Assembly: GCF_900700375.1 (NCBI RefSeq)
Contig: NC_041724.1
Coordinates: 12,674,204 to 12,738,203, forward strand
Reading direction: 5' to 3'
From: Denticeps clupeoides
Taxonomy: Eukaryota; Chordata; Actinopteri; Clupeiformes; Denticipitidae
DNA length: 64,000 nucleotides
The notes beneath the pieces were generated by a model. That model made no database searches and had not been told where the DNA came from. It was given only the letters and a program-made list of their open reading frames with translations. Shown here one piece after another: positions 1 to 19,037 of the stretch (positions are counted from its first letter, which is position 1; every line of letters starts with the position of its first letter). A program made the position numbers and the translations under genes.

Positions 1-1830
1 CTCTCGGAGAACTCTGCCGACTTGCGTAACTCAGGACAGAGTTGAGGGCTGTGACAGATGACAGATTGCTGGTCCCTCGGGGGTCCCTTGTGGGGGGGTG
101 GGCGCAGATAGAGTCAAGATCGGCCCCGCCCAGCGTCGAGGTGAGGATGGGCGGGCATGCAGCTGTGCCCCTGCGCCCCCGGCAATAGATCTGCTGTCGC
201 TATGCAGCTGACACTGCATAGCAACCGCGTGACTGCGCAAACGAGAGATAGGATTGATTTTAATATTTAAATTTAATTAGCTTCAACATTGCCGGATGTG
301 ATCTGGGAGAGGAGCAAAGAGCATGAAATTATACAGAGAGAATTATAAACTGGATACGCTTAATTATTAAGCATGAAAGCAATTATTACTTACATCCATG
401 AATGCAACCTGGTTTTTAAGATAATTTTGTAAAAGAGTCATAAACGCAACACCTTAAGGGGAACTCAGAGGCTTCAGGGATTAAACGGCAGCAGTTTCCC
501 GCTTTTCAGAGTCCCGCCCCAACTACTCAGAAAGAAGGCTGTAAACACAGAGCATGTGCTAAATAAATTGTGGGGAAGCAACAGCATGAATCATAAAAAA
601 CTACAAATCCCAACTTGTGGTCGTATAAGTAACTTTGACCCCTTCAAGGGCTCTTGACATATTCAAGAACTTTATACAAGTTATACACTGTTATGCAAGG
701 ACATCATGCAGTGAAATTTACTCCGTCTGTACAAATTATAAAGGACTGTACAATTAAATTAAAGAAAAAATGCCTGTTTAGATGCCTGTTTAAGATAAAT
801 GTCTGTTTAGATAAATGAGAATACTGTACATATTGAATGAATAAGAATGGCATGTATGCTATGAGACAAACGTTTCAACACACCTACTCCATGGAGACTA
901 TGACGAGGCTATGTTGAACAGTCTGATGAAGGAAAAATGTTGGTTTTTGTTCCACATCAAGAGAAGCTGAGAGTATGAAATGTTGTCATCAGAAACTGAA
1001 TAAAAAAGACCCGTAAATGATGAGGTGTTAAAACTTTCGCCTGGAGTCCTGTACATAAGGTCACGGTGACCTTGACCTTTTGTCTGGAGGAAATCCAATG
1101 AAGCAAAAATGGGACATAAACTCCTGTCACAGAGACCAGATGTTTGACAGGGTTCTTAAACGAAATTAGATGCAAATATCTGAAGCTCTGGTTTACTTTA
1201 CTAATGGCTAAATGTTGAGCCCGTGCCAGACGAACAACCGCAGCAGAAGTATGACTAGGTGCCTGAATTCTGCCTGCGTTTGCGTCACCGAGCGCGTAAT
1301 GCGGGACATGCGCCAGGCGAGGCTTCCAACGTATAACCAGTTGCTGACGGATCCATCCGTGCACGCCGCAATTATCCGTTCCGAGGCAGAGGGCGGGAGA
1401 GAGGTGGAGGAATTAAAAATAGACCCAGTGAAAGTGCGAGCAAGCAGGTGAGCATGAGAATATTTTCAGACCTTCATCCAAAAGAGTAAGGTATGTAACT
1501 CTTTGCCCGTGTCATTAGTTAAAAACAGCGATCAATACCGTTGTGTCAAAAGAGTTTCCTGAGAACAAAAAAAAAAAAAAAGGCGTGTGTAATTTCTTCC
1601 AAACTAGGCCAGGTGATACGCTGCACATTCGGTGTGAAATGTGCGGAAACACACTGCCCTCCGGTGGAGGAACAGACTGAAGGCAGGGGTGGCCAGCCAT
1701 GCTCCTGCTCATCATCTTCAGACGCAGCCAAAAAGGTTCGAGAATGACACAAATACTGGTTTACAGCTTCGTTTTTTTTTTAGACCACTTTGCCAGTTGT
1801 TTCTGTGGTTTGTTGAAGTAAGATTACAGG
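1..1830. other. Spacer without a recognised gene
   Basis: The first 240 bases are GC-rich and end abruptly in AT-rich DNA; they may be the edge of a CpG island or an old repeat. A short open frame at 1212-1451 (79 codons, + strand) in a CpG-richer patch stops just before a good donor-like site (AG|GTGAGC near 1448), but I do not recognise the peptide and see no partner exon. The rest is AT-rich with no coding signal. Confidence 0.5.
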
Positions 1831-2480
1831 CATTTTATACGTTTCAAAGGTTTTTCTTGACAGTTACATCAAGTTTATGCAAAGAGTCAGCATTTGCTGT
1901 GTTGGCCTTTTTTTTTCCAAGACTTCTGCAGATCGCCGTGGCATGCTGTCAATCAACTTCTGGGCCAAATCCTGACTGATGGCGAACCATTCCTTCATAA
2001 TCAGTGATTGGAGTTTGTCAGAATTTCTGGGTTTTTATTTATCCACCCGCCTCTTGATTTCAATGTTTTGTTCCCTGAGCCACTTGTCAATTTGGCCTTA
2101 TGGCATCATGCTGGAAAAGGCATCGTTCTTCACCAAACTGTTCTTGGATGGATGGGAGAAGTTGCTGTCGGAGGATGATTCTTTGTTGCCCTTCTTGACA
2201 ACAGGTCCGATCGCGCAGCCAAATCATCTTTAGGAGACGGTCCTGACGCTTGCTGGACTTTCTTGGGCACCCTGAACAACACTTGAACTTCTCTCCTTAA
2301 AGTTTTTGATAATCCAATAAATATTTAGGTTAAATCTTGCCTGTGAAGAAATTTTTAAAGTGAAGTGATTGTCACACGTGATACACAGCAGCACAGCACA
2401 CAGTGCACACACAACGCAATGACGACTGCACATGTTTCCTTGCAGATAACCATGGTTAACAGGGGAAGAACAATGACTGT
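1830..2480. mobile_element. Decayed Tc1-like transposon remnant
   Basis: The sequence resembles the Tc1-like copy at 53.0-53.8 kb in several blocks, for example the run around 1849-1880 and the block near 2061-2160 (compare 53190-53305). No usable transposase frame remains. Its right part (2190-2345 and 2416-2480) is also similar to the fragment at 4329-4605. A SINE tail lies inside it at 2353-2415. It is a dead copy; boundaries are approximate. Confidence 0.6.
2353..2415 (-). repeat. tRNA-type SINE A, tail fragment
   Basis: This reads as the reverse complement of the 3' tail of SINE A (gtgaagtgattgtcac, then the cagcacagcacac motif). Only the tail is present, lodged inside the Tc1-like remnant. 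Confidence 0.6.
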
Positions 2481-3084
2481 AAGCATCACCCCCCGTTTAA
2501 AGCATTCTAACTCAACCAGCATGACAGAATGATGTCCAGCCTTGTGCTTGTTACATTCAACCCTAATATAACTCCCCTGATACTTTTAGCACCCGTCTGC
2601 AATATCTGAGTATTAAATTCATTATTAATATTATACTGCAAAGTGAACACATTTCACAATGAAGTAATGAACAAAGTTGGATATGCTGTATTCTGATACG
2701 GCATAAAACAATCAAAATCAAAAGAGTCACAACGTGACAATGAAATGTGAAATGTAAAAAGCACAACACAATTCAGAAACAGTTCAGGTACAGCAGCTTC
2801 AATCGGCTTTTAGCCTGGTCAGATTTGATCAGCTCAGTTCTACATTCGCTCTGATTTGGTGTCATATTCGTATTAGTAACACTTGCAGGGCTAGAATAGG
2901 CCGTCCAATCAGAACACAGACACTTTGGTAAAAAAATTTGTACAGGCCATGAAGATGCAGACGGTTTTTATTTTTATACAAGACGGACAATATGCATACA
3001 TTTGTATATATGTATGTAGTTGTTATATATAATATAATGGTGATAATAGCGTACGAGCACAGTGTTTGTCTGGTCGTCTGGTAG

Positions 3085-3190
3085 TTCGCCTGCTGCGCCG
3101 TGATTGGCCAGTTCCACAGCAGCTTCCTCCAATCGGCTGGAAGGGCCAGGGGTCGTGACCTCGGGCGCCAGGCCGCTCAATTAGCCGCGC
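3085..3190 (+). promoter_or_regulatory. Putative DND1 proximal promoter with paired CCAAT boxes
   Basis: Two CCAAT-type boxes lie about 30 bp apart: gattgg near 3101 (reverse) and ccaatcgg near 3129. They sit in a GC-richer patch immediately before the first DND1 exon. NF-Y commonly binds such pairs in TATA-less promoters. No clear TATA box is seen. The role is inferred from position. Confidence 0.4.
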
Positions 3191-5301
3191 ATGTGGAGCA
3201 GAGTGGTTATAATGGAGGGAAACAGCTGCGAGCAGATGTTCGTAAGTAAAAAAAAGTATTTTAAAATATTCACTCTATATGTTCAACAGTTTAATGTATA
3301 CGGAGTAGCATTTTTTTTTTTTTGGCAAAACGGTCCTTCTGAATATTCCAAATCCGCTAATTGCCTTTTAATTCGATTCTTTAATTGGATGTTAATTGCT
3401 TGGCGTTTACAAACCCGGTTTGCGGATGTCATAGTTCTAATTAACTACCAATAATTTCACGTCCAAAACCTGTGGCGCAGAGTTTCAGCCCGAAGCGGGT
3501 GAAGGCGCTGGAGGACTGGCTGATGAAGACGGGCGTCCGGCTGACGCAGGTGAACGGCCAGAGGAAATATGGCGGCCCGCCGCCGGGTAAGATTCTCCTG
3601 CCGCACTTTTAAAGGCTTTTTTCTTTCCTTTCTTCACTGCTGTGTGGAAGTTGCAGCAGCCAGTTTCTCTGCAAGTTCGCGACTAAATAAACTGTAAAAC
3701 TAGTTGAGCCGCAGTCGGGTCTGTAGGAATGTTTCGGTGTTGTAGAATATTTTGTCGGATAACCTCGCGTCTGTTGCAGCACAATAATTATAACTACACT
3801 TTTCGACAAGAGTGGGAAATTGTGGTGTGTTTCAATTTCACTATTAGTATTATTATTTTTTAACAAGTCAACTGATTTAGTGTGGAGTCAAATTTTTTCA
3901 AATTACCTAAACTTTACATGAAGTGTGGTCAAAATGTAGCTTTAAATAGCTTTAAACTAATCAGCCATCGGTTCCAATAATAGTTTAAATGTTGGATTGC
4001 AATGATCAGATTGAGAATTTTGTGACCTAGGCTGCAGGAAAGGTTTTTCTTCTGCTTGGTCCATGAAGGTCGCATGTTTTAGCTGTCAAATTGGCAGTTT
4101 AATTTGCCCTGCAATCTAGAGATCCATTTTCCAACTTTCAGCTTCCTTGGTCTCCCAGGCCTGAACGTGACACCCCCGGTTCCTGATTAAACGCCGCCTG
4201 CTTTGTGGATAGTCAAAAAGTGTGAAAATTGCAATTCCCTCTCGTCACGGTCTCATTGGATGGGGCTGCAGTTTTTGGAGTGTTTCATTATTCTACAATG
4301 GTTCTGAAGTCATGTGCATCTTCCATCCTCCAAAAGTGCGTGCAGATGCGCTCACACCTGCCTGCTGCCATTCCTGAGCAAGCTCTGTACTGGTGGCAGC
4401 CCGATTCCGCAGCTGAATCATCTTTAGGAGACGGTTCTGGTGCTTGCTGGACTTGCTGCACCCTGAAGACTTCTTCACAACACTTGAACTGCCCTCCTTA
4501 AAGTTTTTGATAATCCAATAAATGGTTGATTTAGGTGAAATGTTGCCTGTGAAGAACTTTTAATGCACCGCAATGATGATTGCACGTGTTTCCTTGCAGG
4601 TAACCCTAATATAACCCTAATATAACTCCCCTGTTTCATTATTCTACAATGGTTCTGAAGTCATGTGCATCTTCCATACAATGATTAAAAGGACCAGTAT
4701 TATTTTTGGTGCTTGTTCATCTATTCACAGTTGGCAGTTGCTGAGTGTAGACATAATTGTGTGGTTACTTATTCTCTTGTCTAATCCTGGACTGGTCCTT
4801 TTGCACCTTGCACAGGCTGGACTGGACCGCCACCAGGCTCCGGCTCTGAGGTGTTCATCAGTGACATTCCCCGCGACTTGTACGAGGATTACCTGATCCC
4901 GCTCTTCCAATCCGTGGGCCAGCTGTACGAGTTCCGCCTCATGATGAATTTCAGTGGACAGAACCGCGGCTTTGCCTATGCCAAATACGGCGACTCTGCG
5001 GTCGCCGCATCTGCCATTCGCCAGCTGCACAGGTTCCGCCTGCCCAGTGGGACGCTGCTCGTGGTGCGTCGCAGCACAGATAAACGGCAGCTGTTGCTAG
5101 GAGACTTGCCACATTCGCTTGTGCGGGAGGAGCTCCTGGATATTCTGAATGGCCTGTCTGACGGAGTGCAGGCGGTCACCATCAGAACCATGCAAGTCGG
5201 AACCCTGGGAGACAAGAAGACCTCAGCTCTTGTGCAGTACTCATCTCACCATGCAGCCTCCATGGCAAAGAAGGAGGTGATGCAGGGTAGGAGTCTATCT
5301 T

Positions 5302-5341
<40 letters not shown>

Positions 5342-7708
5342 TAAAATAAATACTACATGAAATGGGGATCAGGGTTTCACAGAAAGGCTGTTAATCCAGG
5401 TCTGGCACAGCTCAGATACTGACATCGTTTTCTTCTGTGTTTTAATTGGTGAGCAGTACTTTTGACATGACAGGCCAAAAGTGAATTTTTGGTTTCAACA
5501 TTGTTTTTAACAATGTCGTGATGATACAAATATGAAACATGACCAGTACGCACCTGGAGCCTAGGCAGTAGCCTAGTGGGTAACACACTCGCCTATGAAC
5601 CAGAAGACCCAGGTTCAAATCCCACTTACTACCATTGTGTCCCTGAGCAAGACACTTAACCCCAAGTTGCTCCAGGGGGGGACTGTCCCTGTAACTACTG
5701 GTTGTAAGTCTCTCTGGCGTCTGGTAAATGCTGTAAATGTAAACCGGATGAGACCTGAGGCGCAGAGATGGTGCTTCCCTCAGTAACTGAGGTGAACGCG
5801 CCGTTCCTGTCGTGGGGTTCAGCACCACCTTTGTGACCAAATACTGCACATTTATCAGAGCGCACAGAGGTCCAAGTGAAACAAAATTCAACTTTGTTCT
5901 CTGGCCACATTGCAAATTTGTTACTTCGATTTCAAAATGATGCACGGATGGAATTAATGATTATTTAATTTTACTGCAGTAAATTACAGGCCTATTTTCA
6001 CATGGTATCCATGCATCCTTAGTCTTCAGTTTAATTTTTGAAAATTAAATACCATTAAAAATTATTGTTATTCTTAAATCCAAAGTTAAAGGTCTTCCAA
6101 TGCGTGTTTTGCATTTTTGTATATGATATTAGAATTTGCTGAACCACCTATGGAGCTAGACGGCTAAATTCTACGATTCGTTCAGCAATATATGTTATTC
6201 TCTCGAAGTTTACCAACTGACTAAACTGAGACGCACTTCAGTCTGTGAACCGTTCCTGCCGTGTACCGGGCTTCTGGTCTGTTGTACCTATATATCAGTC
6301 AGTCCTTTCCGTATGATTCGCTGCTTGTAAATTTTACAAGTAGTGTGTGACGTCAGTGTCAGCATTAAAATGCAACAATATGAGGCAACCTGGCATATTG
6401 GTATCAGCACCTAAAACATTTAATTTATATCCAGCAGTTCCTACGTACTACTATGTATAGTACACCTTTCTGAAAATGTACTTGTAATTCTTATTAGTTT
6501 TATTTATTTTTATTACGCTATAATATTGAGGAAATAACATTTGCAGTGATTTGTAATGATTTTAAGTATTAATTTTGTGTTTAATATTGTATTTTAGAAA
6601 AGCATCTGGCCCTCACAGCGTGAAGCGTCTTAAATTTGGCTTAAATGTCTTAGATTTGGCTTTTTTTTTTTTTTTTTTTTAAGGCTGCGGATACCCTGTA
6701 TTCAGGGTAAAAAAAGTCGAACACTAGTTCATTCTGTAATGCATGGGGCCAGACTGGACAGTAAATCACTGTCGCCTCCCAACATGCACAGGGGTTATTT
6801 TGGTTTTGTAATTTGTTTCTTGAACGTCTTAAAACAAAGATAATGCATCGAACGAAGTATGTTTTTAAAACCTGACTTAAAAAGACATTTACACTGAGAA
6901 GTTAGATGTAGCATAATTCTGATTAACACACCCAATCCTGGAAAACCATAGTGGGCCTCTCTGGCCTTTGACCTGTAAGTGGCATTCATCACCTCTATAT
7001 TAAACAAAGGAAAACATGCACCTCAGTCATGAAATATACAGAGACTTTATGACTTAGTGACTTTAAATGGCCAAAACGGTGCCCTGAGAGGTGCCGAGTC
7101 TGCATTACTTGCGTTTCTGAATGAACTGATGGACACCCTTTATCCCTTTGTGCCGTGTAGTGTTTAAGAAGCGGTATGGTACACCAATCACGGTGAAGTG
7201 GATGTGCTTTTCTCGGCCCGAAGAGGACGTCCAAAAGGAAAGACCAGTCGCTCAAACCACACCTAAGATGAACCCCAGACCACCACCTCCTTCCTTTTTC
7301 CTATCATCCCGGTTCCAGCCGCACCCGGTCCCGTGCCCCGCCGCCCAGAGTTTCCCTCGGGCAGTGGGGTCTCCACTGGTGTGTCTGCACAAGCAGGGCG
7401 TCGACCTGCCAAAGGACTGCGCGGTGGGGCAGTCGCCTGCGGTCGGAGGTCCGCAGAGGAACGCCGATCTCCTGCTCCGCAGGCTGTGTGAGACGTGCAA
7501 CCTCGGAGAGCCGCTGTACAGTTGGCGCTTTTGCTCCGCCGGCCTGGATGGTTTTGTCTGCTTTGCCTACCACGTGAGCATCCCAGGGCTCCCTGCCCCG
7601 GTCCGCGGCCTTGTCCAGGTCCTGCCTGGCGCCCCCGGCCATTCTTTGGAGCAGGAATTGCGTAGATCCATTGCTGAAAGGGTACTTCAGACCCTAGCCG
7701 ATGCCTAG
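3191..7708 (+). CDS. dnd1: Dead end protein homolog 1, germ-cell RNA-binding protein (4 coding exons)
   Basis: DND1 binds U-rich 3' UTR sites and shields germ-cell mRNAs from microRNA repression in germ plasm and primordial germ cells. Coding exons: 3191-3241, 3481-3586, 4816-5286 and 7161-7708; all junctions are GT-AG and in phase, giving about 391 aa (zebrafish Dnd1 is of similar length). The short conserved N-terminus ([16 protein letters not shown]) precedes RRM1, with RNP2 VFISDI (residues 65-70) and RNP1 RGFAYAKY (103-110). A degenerate RRM2 (LLLGDLP... [10 protein letters not shown]) follows, then a Pro-rich linker and a C-terminal double-stranded-RNA-binding-like domain ([13 protein letters not shown]... 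[10 protein letters not shown]). An internal Met at 3212 has the better Kozak context (A at -3, G at +4), so translation may begin there (384 aa). Intron 2 holds a Tc1 fragment and intron 3 holds a SINE and a CA repeat. The gene is convergent with HARS. Confidence 0.93.
4284..4677. repeat. 45-bp perfect direct repeats flanking a Tc1-like fragment in DND1 intron 2
   Basis: An identical 45-base block occurs at 4284-4328 and again at 4633-4677 (it begins gtttcattattctacaatgg). Between the copies lies about 300 bp with blocks shared with the Tc1-like remnant at 2190-2480. The duplicated flank is far longer than the 2-bp TA duplication of Tc1 elements, so this looks like a repair-mediated insertion or a duplication with filler DNA, not ordinary transposition. 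Confidence 0.75.
5306..5340. repeat. (AC)n microsatellite
   Basis: A run of about 17 AC units lies 20 bases downstream of the exon 3 donor of DND1. Confidence 0.95.
5563..5742 (+). repeat. SINE B (tRNA-derived), near full length
   Basis: The tRNA-like head (ggcagtagcctagtgggtaa, with B-box-like ggttcaaatcc) is followed by the shared core (accattgtgtccctgagcaa) and a tail ending in gctgtaaatgtaaa. It lies in DND1 intron 3, sense to the gene. Other copies are at 31.7, 50.5, 59.0/60.2, 62.2 and 62.5 kb. Confidence 0.85.
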
Positions 7709-8919
7709 CTTCCTTACTGTTGTCTTTTACCACCACTTTTCTCTTTGATTTTATTGTTTTTATAATATTTTATGTTTGTCTGTTGAGTCCCGTACACTTA
7801 ATGCATAAGAAAGCTAAGGGAGCTTTTTTTTTTTTTGTTTTGTTTTTTTCCCCCATTTTTTTTTCTGGAGATCAGTTGCAGGCTTCACTTACAACCCTGA
7901 ATTAACACATGAGCATGAAGGAATATCCAGTCCACTCTGGATGATGAGATTCCTCACTATGATAATAATGAGAGATACAATTCTGATTCTAATCAACATG
8001 AACCATGGAGGTGAATTGGAGGTCATACGATCTTGTGATTTCAGTTGTGGGATTCTACTGCCCTGTTTGAGTAGGGATTTTTCTTTTTTTTTTTTTGTGT
8101 GTGTGTACACTTCACAGCGGAGACTGCTTTTCACAAAGTGTGGTTTATTTTTTTTGTATTTATTATATGCATGTTCACTACTTTTTGGTGTACAGGCCTT
8201 TGATAAAACGCCTTGGTTCGGTTGAGAATTTAGAATGAAAATATAAAGCGTTCTTTGCTTTGTGTGTTTGAGTGCAAAATGACAGATTAATCTTGCATGG
8301 AGGCAGGTCTCCAGGAATCCTGTCAGGTTCTTTTGTTCAGTCTGAAGGTTTTGGTTTCAGGGGCTTTTAAAATAAAAGAAACGACAATGAAGCATTTATA
8401 AAAAAAAATTTGTGTGTATGTGTGATTCATTTGTAAACCTGACCTATTAAGTGAAAATCCACCACAAACTAGCTTTTTAAGACAACCAAATTAAGACCTC
8501 TAATAATCAATGACAAGTTTATTTTTGAATATTGAACCAAGAATACAACTGTTCCAATCTCAATATTTCTTGAAGACAGGCTTTATTTATGGTCAACTTT
8601 CCAAGTTGGAGGCTGATTAATCTTGTGGTGTGTTGGGATAGTTAAAATATTAAACAGGATTTTCCCTGGTAGAAGTCCCACTGGATTATATTTTAGATTA
8701 AGCAAGACAGACCTTTAGCTCTTCTGTGACTAAAGCAGTGCCACGTTCACTTTATACCTTGGGGTCCTTGGAATTGAAGAAACACCATTTATACTGCAGA
8801 ATGCACAGAACTGTAAAAGATGTAAACCGAGCCACAGGAAGTTGCATTGCACTCAGGAGATCGGGGTGCATTAAAGACACATTAAAGCGAAAGAGTGTGT
8901 GTGTGTGTGTGTGTGGCTT
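7709..8919. other. Convergent 3' UTR interval between DND1 and HARS
   Basis: No coding sequence is seen. On the plus strand an AATAAA at 8371-8376 would give DND1 a 3' UTR of about 0.7 kb. On the minus strand an AATAAA (tttatt at 8582-8587) would end HARS about 340 nt past its stop. If both are used, the two transcripts end about 200 bp apart. Several T-runs occur (7826-7865, 8080-8097), as does a (GT)n run at 8894-8915. Confidence 0.55.
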
Positions 8920-17353
<8,434 letters not shown>

Positions 17354-17465
17354 GGCGCTGGTGCGGAGCGGCTCGGCTGCGTGTGAAGTGGACGAGAGAC
17401 GGAGCGTGTGTCGCAGGAGTAACGCGTCATCGCCACGCCCACAGGCAAGCCACGCCCACCGTCAG
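17354..17465 (-). promoter_or_regulatory. HARS upstream CpG-rich promoter region
   Basis: This GC-rich stretch sits directly upstream of the cytosolic ATG. It holds two CCACGCCCAC boxes (KLF/Sp1-like) near 17433 and 17450 and no TATA box, which is usual for a housekeeping gene. The function is inferred from position. Confidence 0.4.
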
Positions 17466-17624
17466 TTTCAACATTGAACTTGAACCACAAGTAAATGGAA
17501 AATGTGGAGCTCCAAAAACATCAAATACTTTACTAATGTAATTAACTAAAAAAAATCGTTTCTTTCCTAAAGCTTATTGTATGACTACTGTTCACAACCC
17601 TTCATAGTTAATATAGTACAAATA

Positions 17625-17885
17625 TACACAGGCCAAAAGTTTGGACACACCTTCTCATTCAATGTGTTTTTTTATTTTCATGACCATTTACATTGGTAGA
17701 TTCACACTGAAGGCATCAAAACTATGACTGAACAGAGGAGAGTGATTGAGTGCTGCGGCAGATGACCTGGCCTCCAGTCACCGGGCCTGAACCCAATCGA
17801 GATGGTTTGGGGTGAGCTGGACCACAAAGTGTAGGTAAAGGGGCCAACACACACACACACACACACACACACACTTTCACTCAAA
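17625..17885 (+). mobile_element. Tc1-like transposon, internally deleted remnant
   Basis: It opens with the terminal sequence typical of a fish Tc1 family (caggccaaaagtttggacac, then cattcaatgtgttttttt). It jumps to a piece of transposase gene (ggcctgaacccaatcgagat) and ends in an (AC)n run. A related terminal piece in the opposite orientation lies just upstream of ARSI at 35098-35195. Confidence 0.7.
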
Positions 17886-19020
17886 TGAATACAGTCAAAA
17901 AGCTTATAATAAACTTGCAGGATTTTTTTATTGTAGCAAAAATAACATAGTCATTAAAAAGGTTCATGTAACAGAAATCAAGCACTGGATGAAATGTTTT
18001 GAGGCACTTTTTTTTTTTTTCTTTTAAACAGGATTTGCAATGGGCAAATTTTATATGCATCTCTTGGACAACGTTGAGATCATCACCTTTCATCCTATGG
18101 ACACCAAAACAAAGAAATCACAAAACCGCTTCAACAACAACAGCTCTGTATGATTCTGTTTTTAATCTTCCTATGCAATTATGTTACTTGAGTTACTGAC
18201 AGCATCATGTTTCATTTTGGCAATGGTGCTCTTAGGGTGATTGGATGTGTTGGGTTTACACCAGACATCGCATTTTTTGGCCAAAACACCTGACCAGAGC
18301 ACCTTTCTCCACACATTTGGGGAGTCACCTACATGCAAACTAAAAACGTGGTTTCTTATTTTTAACTCTAAGTAATCACTCTTGCATTTAGCCCAGCTCT
18401 CTGGAGTTTAACAGCTTATTGTGGTCCTATGGACAGAAACTCCATGACCCGTTCTGGAGTTCAATGAAGGGGTTGAATACTTGCCAATTTCATATACAAT
18501 GCACAGGGAACACAAAAATAAGACCTCATAGATCTGAATAAAGAAAAAGTCTTGGATGAGCTGCAGTCCTGGGGCCACTTGTGTGGGTTGTAGACTCCTG
18601 CTACCACTAGAGTAAAAGCACCGCCAGTGTTCATAAGTGACCAGAACATCAGCCAGAGAGCATAGGACCTGAGAAGTGGTCTGGGGTCACCCCCTGCAGA
18701 ACCACGCCTTTAGTGGGGATGTCTTGCTAACTCCCTATAATTTCCACCTGTTGTCTATTACATTTGGACAACCGCATATGAAATTGATTGTCAATCGGTG
18801 TTGCTTCCTAAGTGGACAGTTTGATTTCACGGAAGTGTGATTGACTTGGAGTTACATTGTGTTGTTTAAGTGTTACATTGATTTGTGTGGTGCAATGTAT
18901 TTCACCAACTTTTTTTGAGCAGATTAAAAGAACATTTCAATTACAGGTTGGAATGTAACAAGGGGGGAGGTGAAAACTTTTGCAAGGCACTGTTGGCCGG
19001 TGTGAGAGCGTGTACAGAGT
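17886..19020. mobile_element. Probable second DNA-transposon remnant in the HARS-TMCO6 spacer
   Basis: The stretch has no coding signal. The ends of this type of element are suggested by ctttttttttttt near 18010 and, at the far end, aacttttgcaaggcactgt near 18974-18992, a terminus I associate with Tc1-like elements. The block gcttattgtggtcctatgga near 18413 fits the same family. I cannot place the left end. Confidence 0.4.
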
Positions 19021-19037
19021 AGTAGGATGTTTGCTTG

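Noticed and set aside
4600-4625. Telomere-like aaccctaat repeats
   Set aside because: There are only two imperfect units, and they are shared with the Tc1-like copies, so they belong to the element end.
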